A stretch of 64,000 nucleotides of DNA from Acidovorax sp. GBBC 1281 (lineage in GTDB: Bacteria; Pseudomonadota; Gammaproteobacteria; Burkholderiales; Burkholderiaceae_C), in the NCBI RefSeq assembly GCF_028473645.1, contig NZ_CP097269.1, positions 248,001 to 312,000 of the forward strand. The letters are read 5' to 3'. Under the pieces are notes generated by a model that saw only the letters and a list, made by a program, of their open reading frames with translations, searched no databases and was not told the DNA's origin. A program made the translations under genes and the position numbers. Below, piece after piece: positions 1-7,779 of this stretch (its first letter is position 1; every line of letters begins with the position of its first letter).

Positions 1-1
1 G

Positions 2-2206
2 TGGAAGAAGAGCGAAGACCCCGAGGCGAAGGCCGACCGGATCTGGAACCATGCCGACGCCGTGGCCATCGCCGATGCGGTGCGCGGCAAGGCGGCCAGC
101 GTCACCGAGGAATCCAAGCCCACCTCGCAGTCCTCGCCCCTGCTGTTCGACCTGACCAGCCTGCAGCGCGAGGCCAACGGCAAGTTCGGCTTCAGCGCCA
201 AGACCACGCTGGCCCTGGCGCAAAGCCTGTACGAGCGCCACAAGGCCCTGACCTACCCGCGGACCGACTCGCGCGCCCTGCCCGAGGACTACCTGCCCGT
301 GGCGCGCGACACCTTCGGCATGCTGGCCACGAGCGGCATGCGCCACCTGGCGCCCTTTGCCCAGCAGGCGCTGGACGGCAACTATGTGAAGCCCAACAAG
401 CGCATCTTCGACAACAGCAAGGTCAGCGATCACTTCGCCATCATCCCCACGCTGCAGGCCCCGAGCGGGCTGTCCGAGGCCGAGCAGAAGCTGTACGACC
501 TGGTGGTGCGCCGCTTCATGGCGGTGTTCTTCCCGAGTGCTGAATACATGGTCACCACGCGGATCAGTCAAGTGGTCAACCACCATTTCAAGACCGAGGG
601 CAAGGTGCTGGTGCGGCCCGGCTGGCTGGCCATCTACGGCAAGGAAGCCGCCGACGAGGTGGAGGGCGCCAAGGAAGGCGACAAGGGCCAGAACCTCGTG
701 CCCGTGCAGCCCGGCGAGATGGTGCGCACCGACTTCGTGGAGCCCAAGGGCCTCAAGACCAAGCCGCCCGCGCGCTACTCCGAAGCCACGCTGCTGGGCG
801 CCATGGAAAGCGCAGGCAAGCAGATCGACGACGAGGAACTGCGCTCGGCCATGCAGGAAAAAGGCCTGGGCACCCCGGCCACGCGCGCGGCCATCATCGA
901 AGGGCTGCTGACCGAAAAGTACATGCTGCGCGAGGGCCGCGAGCTGATTCCCACGGCCAAGGCCTTCCAGCTCATGACCTTGCTGCGCGGGCTGGAGGTC
1001 GAGGAACTGTGCCGCGCCGACCTCACGGGCGACTGGGAGTTCAAGCTCTCGCAGATGGAAAAGGGCCTGCTCAGCCGCGAGGCCTTCATGGCCGACATCG
1101 CCCGGATGACCGAACGCATGGTCAAGAAGGCCAAGGAATACGACCGCGACACCATTCCCGGCGACTACGCCACGCTCTCGGCGCCGTGCCCCAACTGCGG
1201 TGGCGTGGTGAAGGAGAACTACCGCCGCTACGCCTGCGTGGGCAAGGCCGGCGACGGCTCGGACGCCTGCGGCTTCTCGTTCGGCAAGTCGCCGGCCGGC
1301 CGCACCTTCGAGACCGCCGAGGCCGACCAGCTGCTGCGCGACAAGAAGATCGGCCCGCTGGAGGGCTTTCGCTCCAAGGCCGGCTGGCCCTTCACGGCCG
1401 AGGTGGGCATCGTCTATGACGACGAGGCGCACAACTACAAGCTGGAGTTCGACTTCGGCGACGACAAGAACGCCGAGGAATCGGGCGAGCTGGTCGATTT
1501 CTCGGAGCAGGAAAGCCTGGGCGCCTGCCCCGTGTGCGGCGCGCCCGTGTACGAGCACGGCAGCAACTACGTGTGCAGCAAGGCCGTGCCCACGGCGGCG
1601 CAGCCCACGCCCAGCTGCACCTTCAAGAGCGGCAAGATCATCCTGCAGCAGCCCGTGGAGCGCGCGCAGATGAGCAAGCTGCTGGCCACCGGCAAGACCG
1701 ACCTGCTCGACAAGTTCGTGAGCATGCGCACGCGCCGGGCGTTCAAGGCGTTCCTCGCCTGGGACAAGGAGGCGGGCAAGGTGAACTTCGAGTTCGAGCA
1801 GCGCGAGAGCAAATTCCCGCCGCGCAAGACGTTCGCTGCAAAGGCCGGTGCAGGCGCGGCCGCCAAGACGTCGGCCGCGGCCAAGAAGGCTGCAAAGCCT
1901 GCCGCCAAGACCGCTGCCAAAGCCGCCGCCAAGAAGGCCCCGGCCGCACCCAAGGCGCCGCGCAAGCCCGCGGCCGGCAAGGCCCCGAGCGCCGCATTGG
2001 CGGCGGTGATCGGGCCGGAACCGGTTGCCCGGCCCGAGGCCGTGAAGAAGATGTGGGACTACATCAAGGCCAACGGCCTGCAGGACGCCACCAACAAGCG
2101 CGCCATCAACGCCGACACCAAGCTGCGCCCCGTGTTCGGCAAGGACCAGGTCACCATGTTCGAGCTGGCCGGCATCCTGGGAAAGCACCTGGGGGGCGAG
2201 GCATGA
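2..2206 (+). CDS. topB: DNA topoisomerase III with C-terminal SWIB domain (5' partial)
   Basis: Type IA topoisomerase that cuts and passes single DNA strands through a 5'-phosphotyrosine link. The gene enters from the left edge, so the N-terminal Toprim region is missing; 734 residues are visible. The active-site tyrosine lies in the motif TYPRTDS (Tyr codon 254-256). Two cysteine clusters follow (CPNC near 1189, CPVC near 1530), like the zinc-ribbon modules of this family. After them comes an Ala/Lys/Pro-rich linker (about 1840-2000) and then a SWIB/MDM2-type domain (about 2035-2195, with ADTKLRPVFG). The linker and SWIB fusion is not in E. coli TopB, but I recall it from betaproteobacterial relatives. 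The stop codon overlaps the start of the next gene. Confidence 0.93.
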   Translation, partial: WKKSEDPEAKADRIWNHADAVAIADAVRGKAASVTEESKPTSQSSPLLFDLTSLQREANGKFGFSAKTTLALAQSLYERHKALTYPRTDSRALPEDYLPVARDTFGMLATSGMRHLAPFAQQALDGNYVKPNKRIFDNSKVSDHFAIIPTLQAPSGLSEAEQKLYDLVVRRFMAVFFPSAEYMVTTRISQVVNHHFKTEGKVLVRPGWLAIYGKEAADEVEGAKEGDKGQNLVPVQPGEMVRTDFVEPKGLKTKPPARYSEATLLGAMESAGKQIDDEELRSAMQEKGLGTPATRAAIIEGLLTEKYMLREGRELIPTAKAFQLMTLLRGLEVEELCRADLTGDWEFKLSQMEKGLLSREAFMADIARMTERMVKKAKEYDRDTIPGDYATLSAPCPNCGGVVKENYRRYACVGKAGDGSDACGFSFGKSPAGRTFETAEADQLLRDKKIGPLEGFRSKAGWPFTAEVGIVYDDEAHNYKLEFDFGDDKNAEESGELVDFSEQESLGACPVCGAPVYEHGSNYVCSKAVPTAAQPTPSCTFKSGKIILQQPVERAQMSKLLATGKTDLLDKFVSMRTRRAFKAFLAWDKEAGKVNFEFEQRESKFPPRKTFAAKAGAGAAAKTSAAAKKAAKPAAKTAAKAAAKKAPAAPKAPRKPAAGKAPSAALAAVIGPEPVARPEAVKKMWDYIKANGLQDATNKRAINADTKLRPVFGKDQVTMFELAGILGKHLGGEA

Positions 2207-2379
2207 ACGCGCTCGCTCGCTGCCTTGCGGCCCTGGCCTTCGTGGGCCTGCTGGCCGGCTGCGCGGGCGGTGCGCCGTCCGAGGCGCCGTCTCGCGGCAC
2301 GCACGGCATCGGCGGGCAGGGCTCGAACGGTGTCACCGTCTTCGGCGAAATCGACGTGAGCGCCGAGCGCCGGCGCTGA
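2203..2379 (+). CDS. small lipoprotein, unknown function
   Basis: A 58-residue protein starting MNALARC with a hydrophobic signal stretch and a lipobox, LAGC, with Cys20 as the expected lipidated residue. The mature part is about 38 residues, Gly/Ser-rich, ending in Arg residues. Its ATG overlaps the TGA of topB (ATGA), which suggests translational coupling. I do not recognise the family; it is short enough that spurious translation cannot be fully excluded, but the signal peptide and coupling argue that it is real. Confidence 0.6.
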   Translation: MNALARCLAALAFVGLLAGCAGGAPSEAPSRGTHGIGGQGSNGVTVFGEIDVSAERRR

Positions 2380-2454
2380 GGCCTTCGCCCCCCCTGGCGC
2401 CCTTGCCGCTTCGCGCCCTGCGCCCGCGCCGGGGCCCTGCCTGAAAAGAATCCC

Positions 2455-4437
2455 TTGGCGACCACCCCCCCCACCGTTCCCCTTTTCCAGGCCAAGCAGA
2501 TCGACCCCACGGCCGAGCAGCTGGCGATCCAGCAGTCCGCCGAGCGCACGCTGGTCATCGAGGCCAACGCCGGCGCGGCCAAGACCACCACGCTCGCCCT
2601 GCGCATGGGGCAGGCCTGGGCGCGCGGCGTGGCGCCCGAGCGCTGCCTGGCCCTCACGCACACCGCCACCGCCTGCCAGGCGCTGCAGGCCGCGCTGCGC
2701 AAGGTCGGCGTGCCCGCGCCCGTGGCGCAGCGCTTTCGCATCGCCACGTTCGATGCCTTCTGCGCCGAAATGCTGGCCGACCAGTACGAGGCCCCCGTGC
2801 CGCACCACCGGCACCTGGAGGAACTGCGCCCCTTCGTCTGGCAGGCGGTGCAGCGCGTGGAAGACAACGAGCACGAACGCTGGCGCGAGGAGCTGCTGCT
2901 GCCCACGCTGGGCGACACCGGCTTCGTGGAGGAGTTCCTGGCGACCAGCGTGTGGCTCAAGGGCACGATGAAGGACGAGCTGGAGCGCGAGGGCGGCCCG
3001 GCCTCGCCCGAGCACGCGGCCGCCATCGGCGTGGGCTACACGCAGCTCAAGGTGTTCCTGGCCTACGAGCGCATCCGCCGGCGCGAGCTGGCCGACGAGC
3101 CGCTGTTTCGCGGCCCCTTCGATGCCACCTACGACCTGGCCCGGCGCCTGCACGGCGGCGACACAGCGGCCAGCCTGCCGCGCTGGCCGCGCGGCGTGCA
3201 GGCCGTGCTGGTCGACGAGATGCACGACATGAACGAGGCCGCGTTCCGCGTGCTGCGCGAGCTGCTGGACACCACGCAGTGCACCTTCTGCGGCGTGGGC
3301 GACCGCGACCAGGTCATCTACGGCGCCCACGGGGCCGATGCCGCTTTCATGGGCGATGCCATCACCGCGCACACCGGCCGCCCGGTGGCGCGCCTGCGGC
3401 TCACGCCCAGCCACCGCTTCGGCAAGAAGCTCGCGGCCAAGGCCGGGCGGCTGGCGGCCAAGCCCTACGACTCGCTCGCCGGGCACGACACCGCGGTGGA
3501 ACTGCGGCCCTACGACGATGCCGCGCAGTGCGTGGACCTGATTGCGCAGGCGGCCCAGCAGTGGCGCGCCCGGCCCCGCGCCCGGATGGCGGGCTTTGCC
3601 GTGCTGCTGCGCCACTCCAACCAGTCGGTGGGCATCGAGAACCGGCTGCTGGCCGACAACGTGCCCTACACCGTGAGCGGCTTCGACAGCTACCTGCTGC
3701 GGCCCGAGGTGCTGCTGGTGCGCGGCCTGCTGGCCGTGGCCACCGACAACTTCGACAGCGTCTCCGAGCCGCGCACGCGCGACAAGCTCATGCGGGCGCT
3801 GGTGTTCTTCTGTGGCGCGCGCATCGTCGTGGCCGGGCGCGAGCACGAGTCGCAGCAGGCCCTGCTGGAGGACGCCATCCGCAGCGTGACCGACAACCCG
3901 CTGTTCCTGCAGAGCTTCTTCACCCACCAGATCGTGGCCAACGTCGAGCCCGCCATGCAGCGGCGCCTGCGCAAGGCCCTGGAGGTGGCGCGCGAGGCGG
4001 GCGGCCAGGACACCCTGCCGCGCCTGCTGCAGGCCCTGCAGATCGACACCGTGATCCGCGAGGTGTTCGTCTCGCGCCAGCGGCGCGAGGACGCGCTCGC
4101 CAACCTGGCCGGCCTGTGCGAGGCGGCGAAGGGCTTTGCCAGCGCGCGCGATTATTTCCTGCACCTGAACCGCGCCGAGCAGCGCCAGCGCGAGCTGCGC
4201 AGCACCGCCAGCCTGGTCCTGGCCAACATCGAGGACGTCAAGGGCCTGGAGTTCGACCACGTGGTGATCCCGTTCCTGGAGCAAGGCGTGTTCCCCGTGC
4301 CGCAGGCGCCCTATGCGCAGGAGAAGAACACCCTCTACGTCGGCATGACCCGGGCGCGCCAGCAGCTCACGCTGCTGTGTCACCGCGCGCAGCCCGGCGC
4401 CTTTCTGCAACCGCTGGGGTATGCCGCGTCGGCCTGA
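2455..4437 (+). CDS. UvrD/Rep-like superfamily 1 helicase
   Basis: A 660-residue SF1A helicase-like protein. The P-loop reads ANAGAAKTTT, with Ala where most UvrD proteins have Gly before the Lys. A Walker B-like VDEMHD follows near residue 253, QVIYG and LTPSHRFGKK are typical of motifs III-IV, VKGLEFD marks motif V, and YVGMTRARQQL marks motif VI near the C-terminus. It would act on DNA in ATP-dependent unwinding during repair. The best start is TTG at 2455, which follows a gap after the lipoprotein. The C-terminus overlaps an upstream alternative start of the SDR gene. Length is shorter than UvrD (about 720), so accessory subdomains are probably reduced. Confidence 0.85.
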   Translation: MATTPPTVPLFQAKQIDPTAEQLAIQQSAERTLVIEANAGAAKTTTLALRMGQAWARGVAPERCLALTHTATACQALQAALRKVGVPAPVAQRFRIATFDAFCAEMLADQYEAPVPHHRHLEELRPFVWQAVQRVEDNEHERWREELLLPTLGDTGFVEEFLATSVWLKGTMKDELEREGGPASPEHAAAIGVGYTQLKVFLAYERIRRRELADEPLFRGPFDATYDLARRLHGGDTAASLPRWPRGVQAVLVDEMHDMNEAAFRVLRELLDTTQCTFCGVGDRDQVIYGAHGADAAFMGDAITAHTGRPVARLRLTPSHRFGKKLAAKAGRLAAKPYDSLAGHDTAVELRPYDDAAQCVDLIAQAAQQWRARPRARMAGFAVLLRHSNQSVGIENRLLADNVPYTVSGFDSYLLRPEVLLVRGLLAVATDNFDSVSEPRTRDKLMRALVFFCGARIVVAGREHESQQALLEDAIRSVTDNPLFLQSFFTHQIVANVEPAMQRRLRKALEVAREAGGQDTLPRLLQALQIDTVIREVFVSRQRREDALANLAGLCEAAKGFASARDYFLHLNRAEQRQRELRSTASLVLANIEDVKGLEFDHVVIPFLEQGVFPVPQAPYAQEKNTLYVGMTRARQQLTLLCHRAQPGAFLQPLGYAASA

Positions 4438-4486
4438 CCGCGCCCCGGCCCCGGTCTTTTTTTCACACCACGCGAGCGACACCACC

Positions 4487-5248
4487 ATGCAACTGTCCGA
4501 ACAATGGGTCCTGGTCACCGGCGGTGCCCGGGGCCTGGGCGAATCGATCACCCGGGCGCTGGCGCGCGAAGGCGCCGGCGTGGTCATCAACTACCTCACC
4601 AGCGACACCGCAGCGCAGGCACTCGCCCAGGAGTTGGGCCCGCGCGCCATCGCCCTGCAGGCCGACGTGACCGACGCCGCCGCCGTGCAGCGCCTCTTCG
4701 CCCAGGCGCAAGAGCGCACCGGCCGGCCCATCAGCGCGGTGGTCAACAACGCGCTCGCGCAGTTCCGCTTCGACGGCGACGCCCGGCCGCAGATCGGCGA
4801 CATCGCCTGGGAGCGCTTTCAGCAGCAGATCGACGGCGCCGTGAAGGGTGCGCTGAACACCCTGCAGGCCGCGCTGCCCGCGATGCGCGCGCAGGGTTTC
4901 GGGCGCATCGTGAACGTGGGCACCAACCTGTTCCAGAACCCCGTGGTGCCCTACCACGACTACACCGCCGCCAAGGCCGCGCTGCTGTCGCTCACCCGCA
5001 CGGCGGCCAACGACCTGGGGCCGCACGGCATCACCGTGAACATGGTGTCGGGCGGCCTGCTGCGCACCACCGACGCCAGCCGCGCCACGCCCGAGGCCGT
5101 GTTCGACCTCATCGCCGGCATGACCCCGCTGCGCCGCGTGACCACGCCGGCCGAGTTCGCCGACGCGGTGCTGTTCTTCCTGTCGCCCTGGTCGCGCGCG
5201 GTGACCGGGCAGAACCTGATCGTGGACAGCGGCCTGGTGAAGGGCTGA
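4487..5248 (+). CDS. SDR family oxidoreductase (3-oxoacyl-ACP reductase-like)
   Basis: A 253-residue classical short-chain dehydrogenase. It has the NAD(P)-binding motif TGGARGLG near residue 11, an NNAL form of the NNAG motif, and the catalytic YTAAK. The Ser normally found about 13 residues before the Tyr is replaced in the segment NVGTN, so the catalytic triad is atypical. The C-terminal pattern PAEFADAVLFFLSP and GQNLIVDSG is characteristic of FabG-like reductases. The ATG at 4487 starts the protein directly before the Rossmann fold; an upstream in-frame ATG (4421) would add a Pro/Arg-rich tail and overlap the helicase, which is less likely. Substrate unknown. Confidence 0.85.
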   Translation: MQLSEQWVLVTGGARGLGESITRALAREGAGVVINYLTSDTAAQALAQELGPRAIALQADVTDAAAVQRLFAQAQERTGRPISAVVNNALAQFRFDGDARPQIGDIAWERFQQQIDGAVKGALNTLQAALPAMRAQGFGRIVNVGTNLFQNPVVPYHDYTAAKAALLSLTRTAANDLGPHGITVNMVSGGLLRTTDASRATPEAVFDLIAGMTPLRRVTTPAEFADAVLFFLSPWSRAVTGQNLIVDSGLVKG

Positions 5249-5465
5249 GGGCGTAAAACGGCGCATAGGCGACGCATAGGCGGCGCACAGATGGCGCTGC
5301 GGACGGCGCCATAACCGCACACGCCGCGGCATGAACGCACGGCGCGGTAAGGGCCGAATTGCGCAGGGGTTACTGCCCGCCGGTCTGCGTCCCGCGGTGC
5401 GCAGGGTTTTAATCAAAACCCCTTTCGCTTCCCCCGGCCGTGCGCCCTGCGGCCTTCAAAAAACC

Positions 5466-6197
5466 ATGACAACGCAAAACCCAGCGCAAAATCCCGCCCC
5501 TGCCATCACCCACCCCATCGCCGCCAAGTGGCCCGCCCGCCACCCCGAGCGCCTTCAGTTGTATTCACTGCCCACGCCCAACGGCGTGAAGGTCTCCATC
5601 CTGCTGGAAGAACTGGGCCTGCCGTACGAGCCGCACCTGGTGCGCTTCGACACCAACGACCAGCTCTCGCCCGAGTTTCTCTCGCTCAACCCCAACAACA
5701 AGATCCCCGCCATCCTCGACCCCGACGGCCCGGGCGGCCGCCCGCTGGCGCTGTTCGAATCCGGCGCCATCCTGTTCTACCTGGCCGAGAAGACCGGCCG
5801 CTTCCTGCCGCAGGACCCCGCCGCGCGCTACGAGGCCCTGCAGTGGGTCATGTGGCAGATGGGCGGCCTCGGCCCCATGTTCGGCCAGCTCGGGTTCTTC
5901 CACAAGTTCGCCGGCAAGGACTACGAAGACAAGCGCCCGCGCGACCGCTACGTGGCCGAATCCAGGCGGCTGCTGGGCGTGCTGGAGCAGCGCCTGGCCG
6001 GGCGCGCGTGGATCCTGGGGGACGACTACTCCATCGCCGACATCGCCGTCTTCCCCTGGGTGCGCAATCTGATCGGCTTCTACGAGGCGCGCGAACTGGT
6101 GGGCTTTGGCGACTTCCCGCAGGTGCAGCGCGTGCTGGACGCCTTCGTGGCGCGGCCTGCCGTGGCGCGCGGACTGGAGATTCCGCAGCGCGGGTAA
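5466..6197 (+). CDS. glutathione S-transferase (YghU/YfcG-like)
   Basis: A 243-residue GST. The thioredoxin-like N-terminal domain contains LYSLPTPNGVKVSILLEELG and the cis-Pro region NKIPAILD, followed by an all-helical domain with WVMWQMGGLGP, typical of the Nu-class YghU/YfcG group that acts as disulfide-bond reductase or peroxidase. An N-terminal extension of about 35 residues before the thioredoxin fold also fits YghU. ATG at 5466 is preferred to the upstream in-frame ATG at 5331, which gives an Arg-rich, non-homologous leader. Monocistronic on context. Confidence 0.85.
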   Translation: MTTQNPAQNPAPAITHPIAAKWPARHPERLQLYSLPTPNGVKVSILLEELGLPYEPHLVRFDTNDQLSPEFLSLNPNNKIPAILDPDGPGGRPLALFESGAILFYLAEKTGRFLPQDPAARYEALQWVMWQMGGLGPMFGQLGFFHKFAGKDYEDKRPRDRYVAESRRLLGVLEQRLAGRAWILGDDYSIADIAVFPWVRNLIGFYEARELVGFGDFPQVQRVLDAFVARPAVARGLEIPQRG

Positions 6198-6364
6198 CCC
6201 GCGCCGGGCAAGGCGCCGCGGCCCGCTCCGGGGGTAAGCGCAGGCTCGCGGCGCGCCGTGTCGCCCGCCTGTCACGCACTTGCCACGGGTTTGCCATGTG
6301 TCACTTCTAGAGTGCGGCCTTCGCTCATCGACGCTGTTGTCGACACCAGAAAGAAGACGCTCCC

Positions 6365-7351
6365 ATGAAACGACTCTCCCTGCTGGCCTCGGCCCTGTGC
6401 CTGTCGGCCCTGTCCCTCACCGCTTGCGGCGGCAACGACGACGCGCCGCCCGCCCAGCCCCAGGTCATCGCCCACCGCGGCGCCAGCGGCTACTTGCCCG
6501 AGCACACCCTGGCCGGCTATGAGCTGGCCATCCGCATGGGTGCCGACTTCATCGAGCCCGACCTGCAGATCACCAAGGACGGCGCCCTCGTCGCCATCCA
6601 CGACGACACGCTCAACCGCACCACCAACATTTCCACGCTGTTCGCGCAGCGCAACGGTGGCTACAAGGTGGCCGACTTCACCCTCGCGGAAATCCGCACC
6701 CTGACCGTGGTGCCCACCGGCACCGGCAAGACCAGCTACCCGGGCTTTGCGCCCAGCGCCGCCAACCCCTTCCAGGTGCCCACCTTCCAGGAAGTGGTGG
6801 ACTTCGCCAAGAAGCAATCCACCGCCGCGGGCCGCGAAGTGGGCTTGTACCCAGAGGCCAAGCAGGCCGACCCGGTGATGGAAGACGGCATCCTCAAAAC
6901 CCTGAAGGACAACGGCTACAACGCCGACAGCAAGGTCTACATCCAGTCGTTCAGCGACGCCACGCTGCGCAGCCTGCGCACCAAGCAGACCGCGCAGAAC
7001 AGCAAGATGCCCCTCATCCTGCTGGGCGTGGCCGCCAAGGCCGCCGACGGCACGCCGCGCATGGGCGTCATCTCCGGCAGCACCGTCACGCAGCTCACGT
7101 TCAAGGAAGTGGCCGGCTTCACCGAAGGCATCGGCGTGGTCATCAACACCGCCGCGTACCCCATTACCAAGGACTACATCGACCAGGCCCACGCCGCCGG
7201 CCTCAAGGTGCATGGCTGGACCTTCGCCCAGGCCAACGCCGCCACGGCCGCCACCGAGTTCCGCAGCTACCTGGACATGGGCATGGACGGCATGTTCGCC
7301 AACTACCCGGACCTGGCGGTGGCGGCGCGCAATGCGTTCGTGAACAAGTAA
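6365..7351 (+). CDS. glpQ: glycerophosphodiester phosphodiesterase, lipoprotein
   Basis: A 328-residue periplasmic glycerophosphodiesterase that hydrolyses deacylated phospholipid headgroups to sn-glycerol 3-phosphate. The N-terminus carries a signal peptide with lipobox LTAC (Cys21). The GDPD motif begins HRGASGYLPEHTLAGY, continues with the metal ligands in IEPDLQITKDG and the HDDTLNRTT segment. The C-terminal GLKVHGWTF and MDGMFANYPDLA are the usual closing motifs of the TIM barrel. About 167 bp of upstream sequence could hold its promoter. A hairpin with 7-bp arms (7363-7384, GGTCGCC/GGCGACC) follows the stop, without a T tract. Confidence 0.92.
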   Translation: MKRLSLLASALCLSALSLTACGGNDDAPPAQPQVIAHRGASGYLPEHTLAGYELAIRMGADFIEPDLQITKDGALVAIHDDTLNRTTNISTLFAQRNGGYKVADFTLAEIRTLTVVPTGTGKTSYPGFAPSAANPFQVPTFQEVVDFAKKQSTAAGREVGLYPEAKQADPVMEDGILKTLKDNGYNADSKVYIQSFSDATLRSLRTKQTAQNSKMPLILLGVAAKAADGTPRMGVISGSTVTQLTFKEVAGFTEGIGVVINTAAYPITKDYIDQAHAAGLKVHGWTFAQANAATAATEFRSYLDMGMDGMFANYPDLAVAARNAFVNK

Positions 7352-7779
7352 GCCAGCCGGCTGGTCGCCTTCTGGCAGGCGACCGCCCGACAGCGCGCCG
7401 GCCGGTGGCTTGCCCGGCCGCATGGCACCCGCCCTGGGTGCCGAAGACCGGCTCGCCCGTGTGCGGCGGACTCCGCACGGGCGCCAGCCCTCCTGCAAGT
7501 ACTTGCTGAGCGTGACCTGCGAGATCAGCGCGACACGCCTGATCCATCGCGTTTTTGGCCCAATTCTTCCCACTTGGCGTCGTATTTGGATTGCTATTAA
7601 ATCAATAGCTATACGCCCTAGAAATATATGCGCTGGAGGCCATTTTTTCTCATGGCTCCATCTGCGCGATGACGCTTTACCCGAACGCCATCCCGGGGTT
7701 TCCGTCAGTTAGAAATCAGCCATTCCCGCTATAAGCTGCAACAGACAGATACATAAATCGGGAGGGCTGGGGGGATGGA
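7352..7779. other. 428-bp intergenic stretch with hairpin and dispersed repeat
   Basis: No gene is supported here. It contains the hairpin at 7363-7384 downstream of glpQ and one full copy of the dispersed repeat at 7592-7641. The right part is AT-richer than the flanking genes and leads into the defence island, so it is the probable left boundary of that island and probably holds the promoter of the helicase gene at 7780. Confidence 0.6.
7592..7641 (+). repeat. dispersed ~50-bp repeat, copy 1
   Basis: Begins with the imperfect palindrome TGCTATTAAATCAATAGC, continues with TATACGCCCTAG, and ends GCGCTGGAGGCC. The same architecture (palindromic AT-rich head, CCCTAG centre, GCGCTGGxGGCC tail) recurs in other intergenic gaps of this window. 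Confidence 0.85.

Noticed and set aside
2059-4590. Long open frame on the minus strand (843 codons) opposite the helicase gene
   Set aside because: It lies antisense to a helicase with recognisable motifs, has the His/Gln/Ala/Arg-rich composition of GC-rich shadow frames and no domain that I can recognise.
5255-5292. Short GCGCATAGGC/GACGCATAGGC repetition after the SDR gene
   Set aside because: Two imperfect copies of about 12 bases; too short for a functional claim.
7363-7384. Hairpin after glpQ as a rho-independent terminator
   Set aside because: Good 7-bp stem but no T tract follows, so I mention it only as a hairpin.
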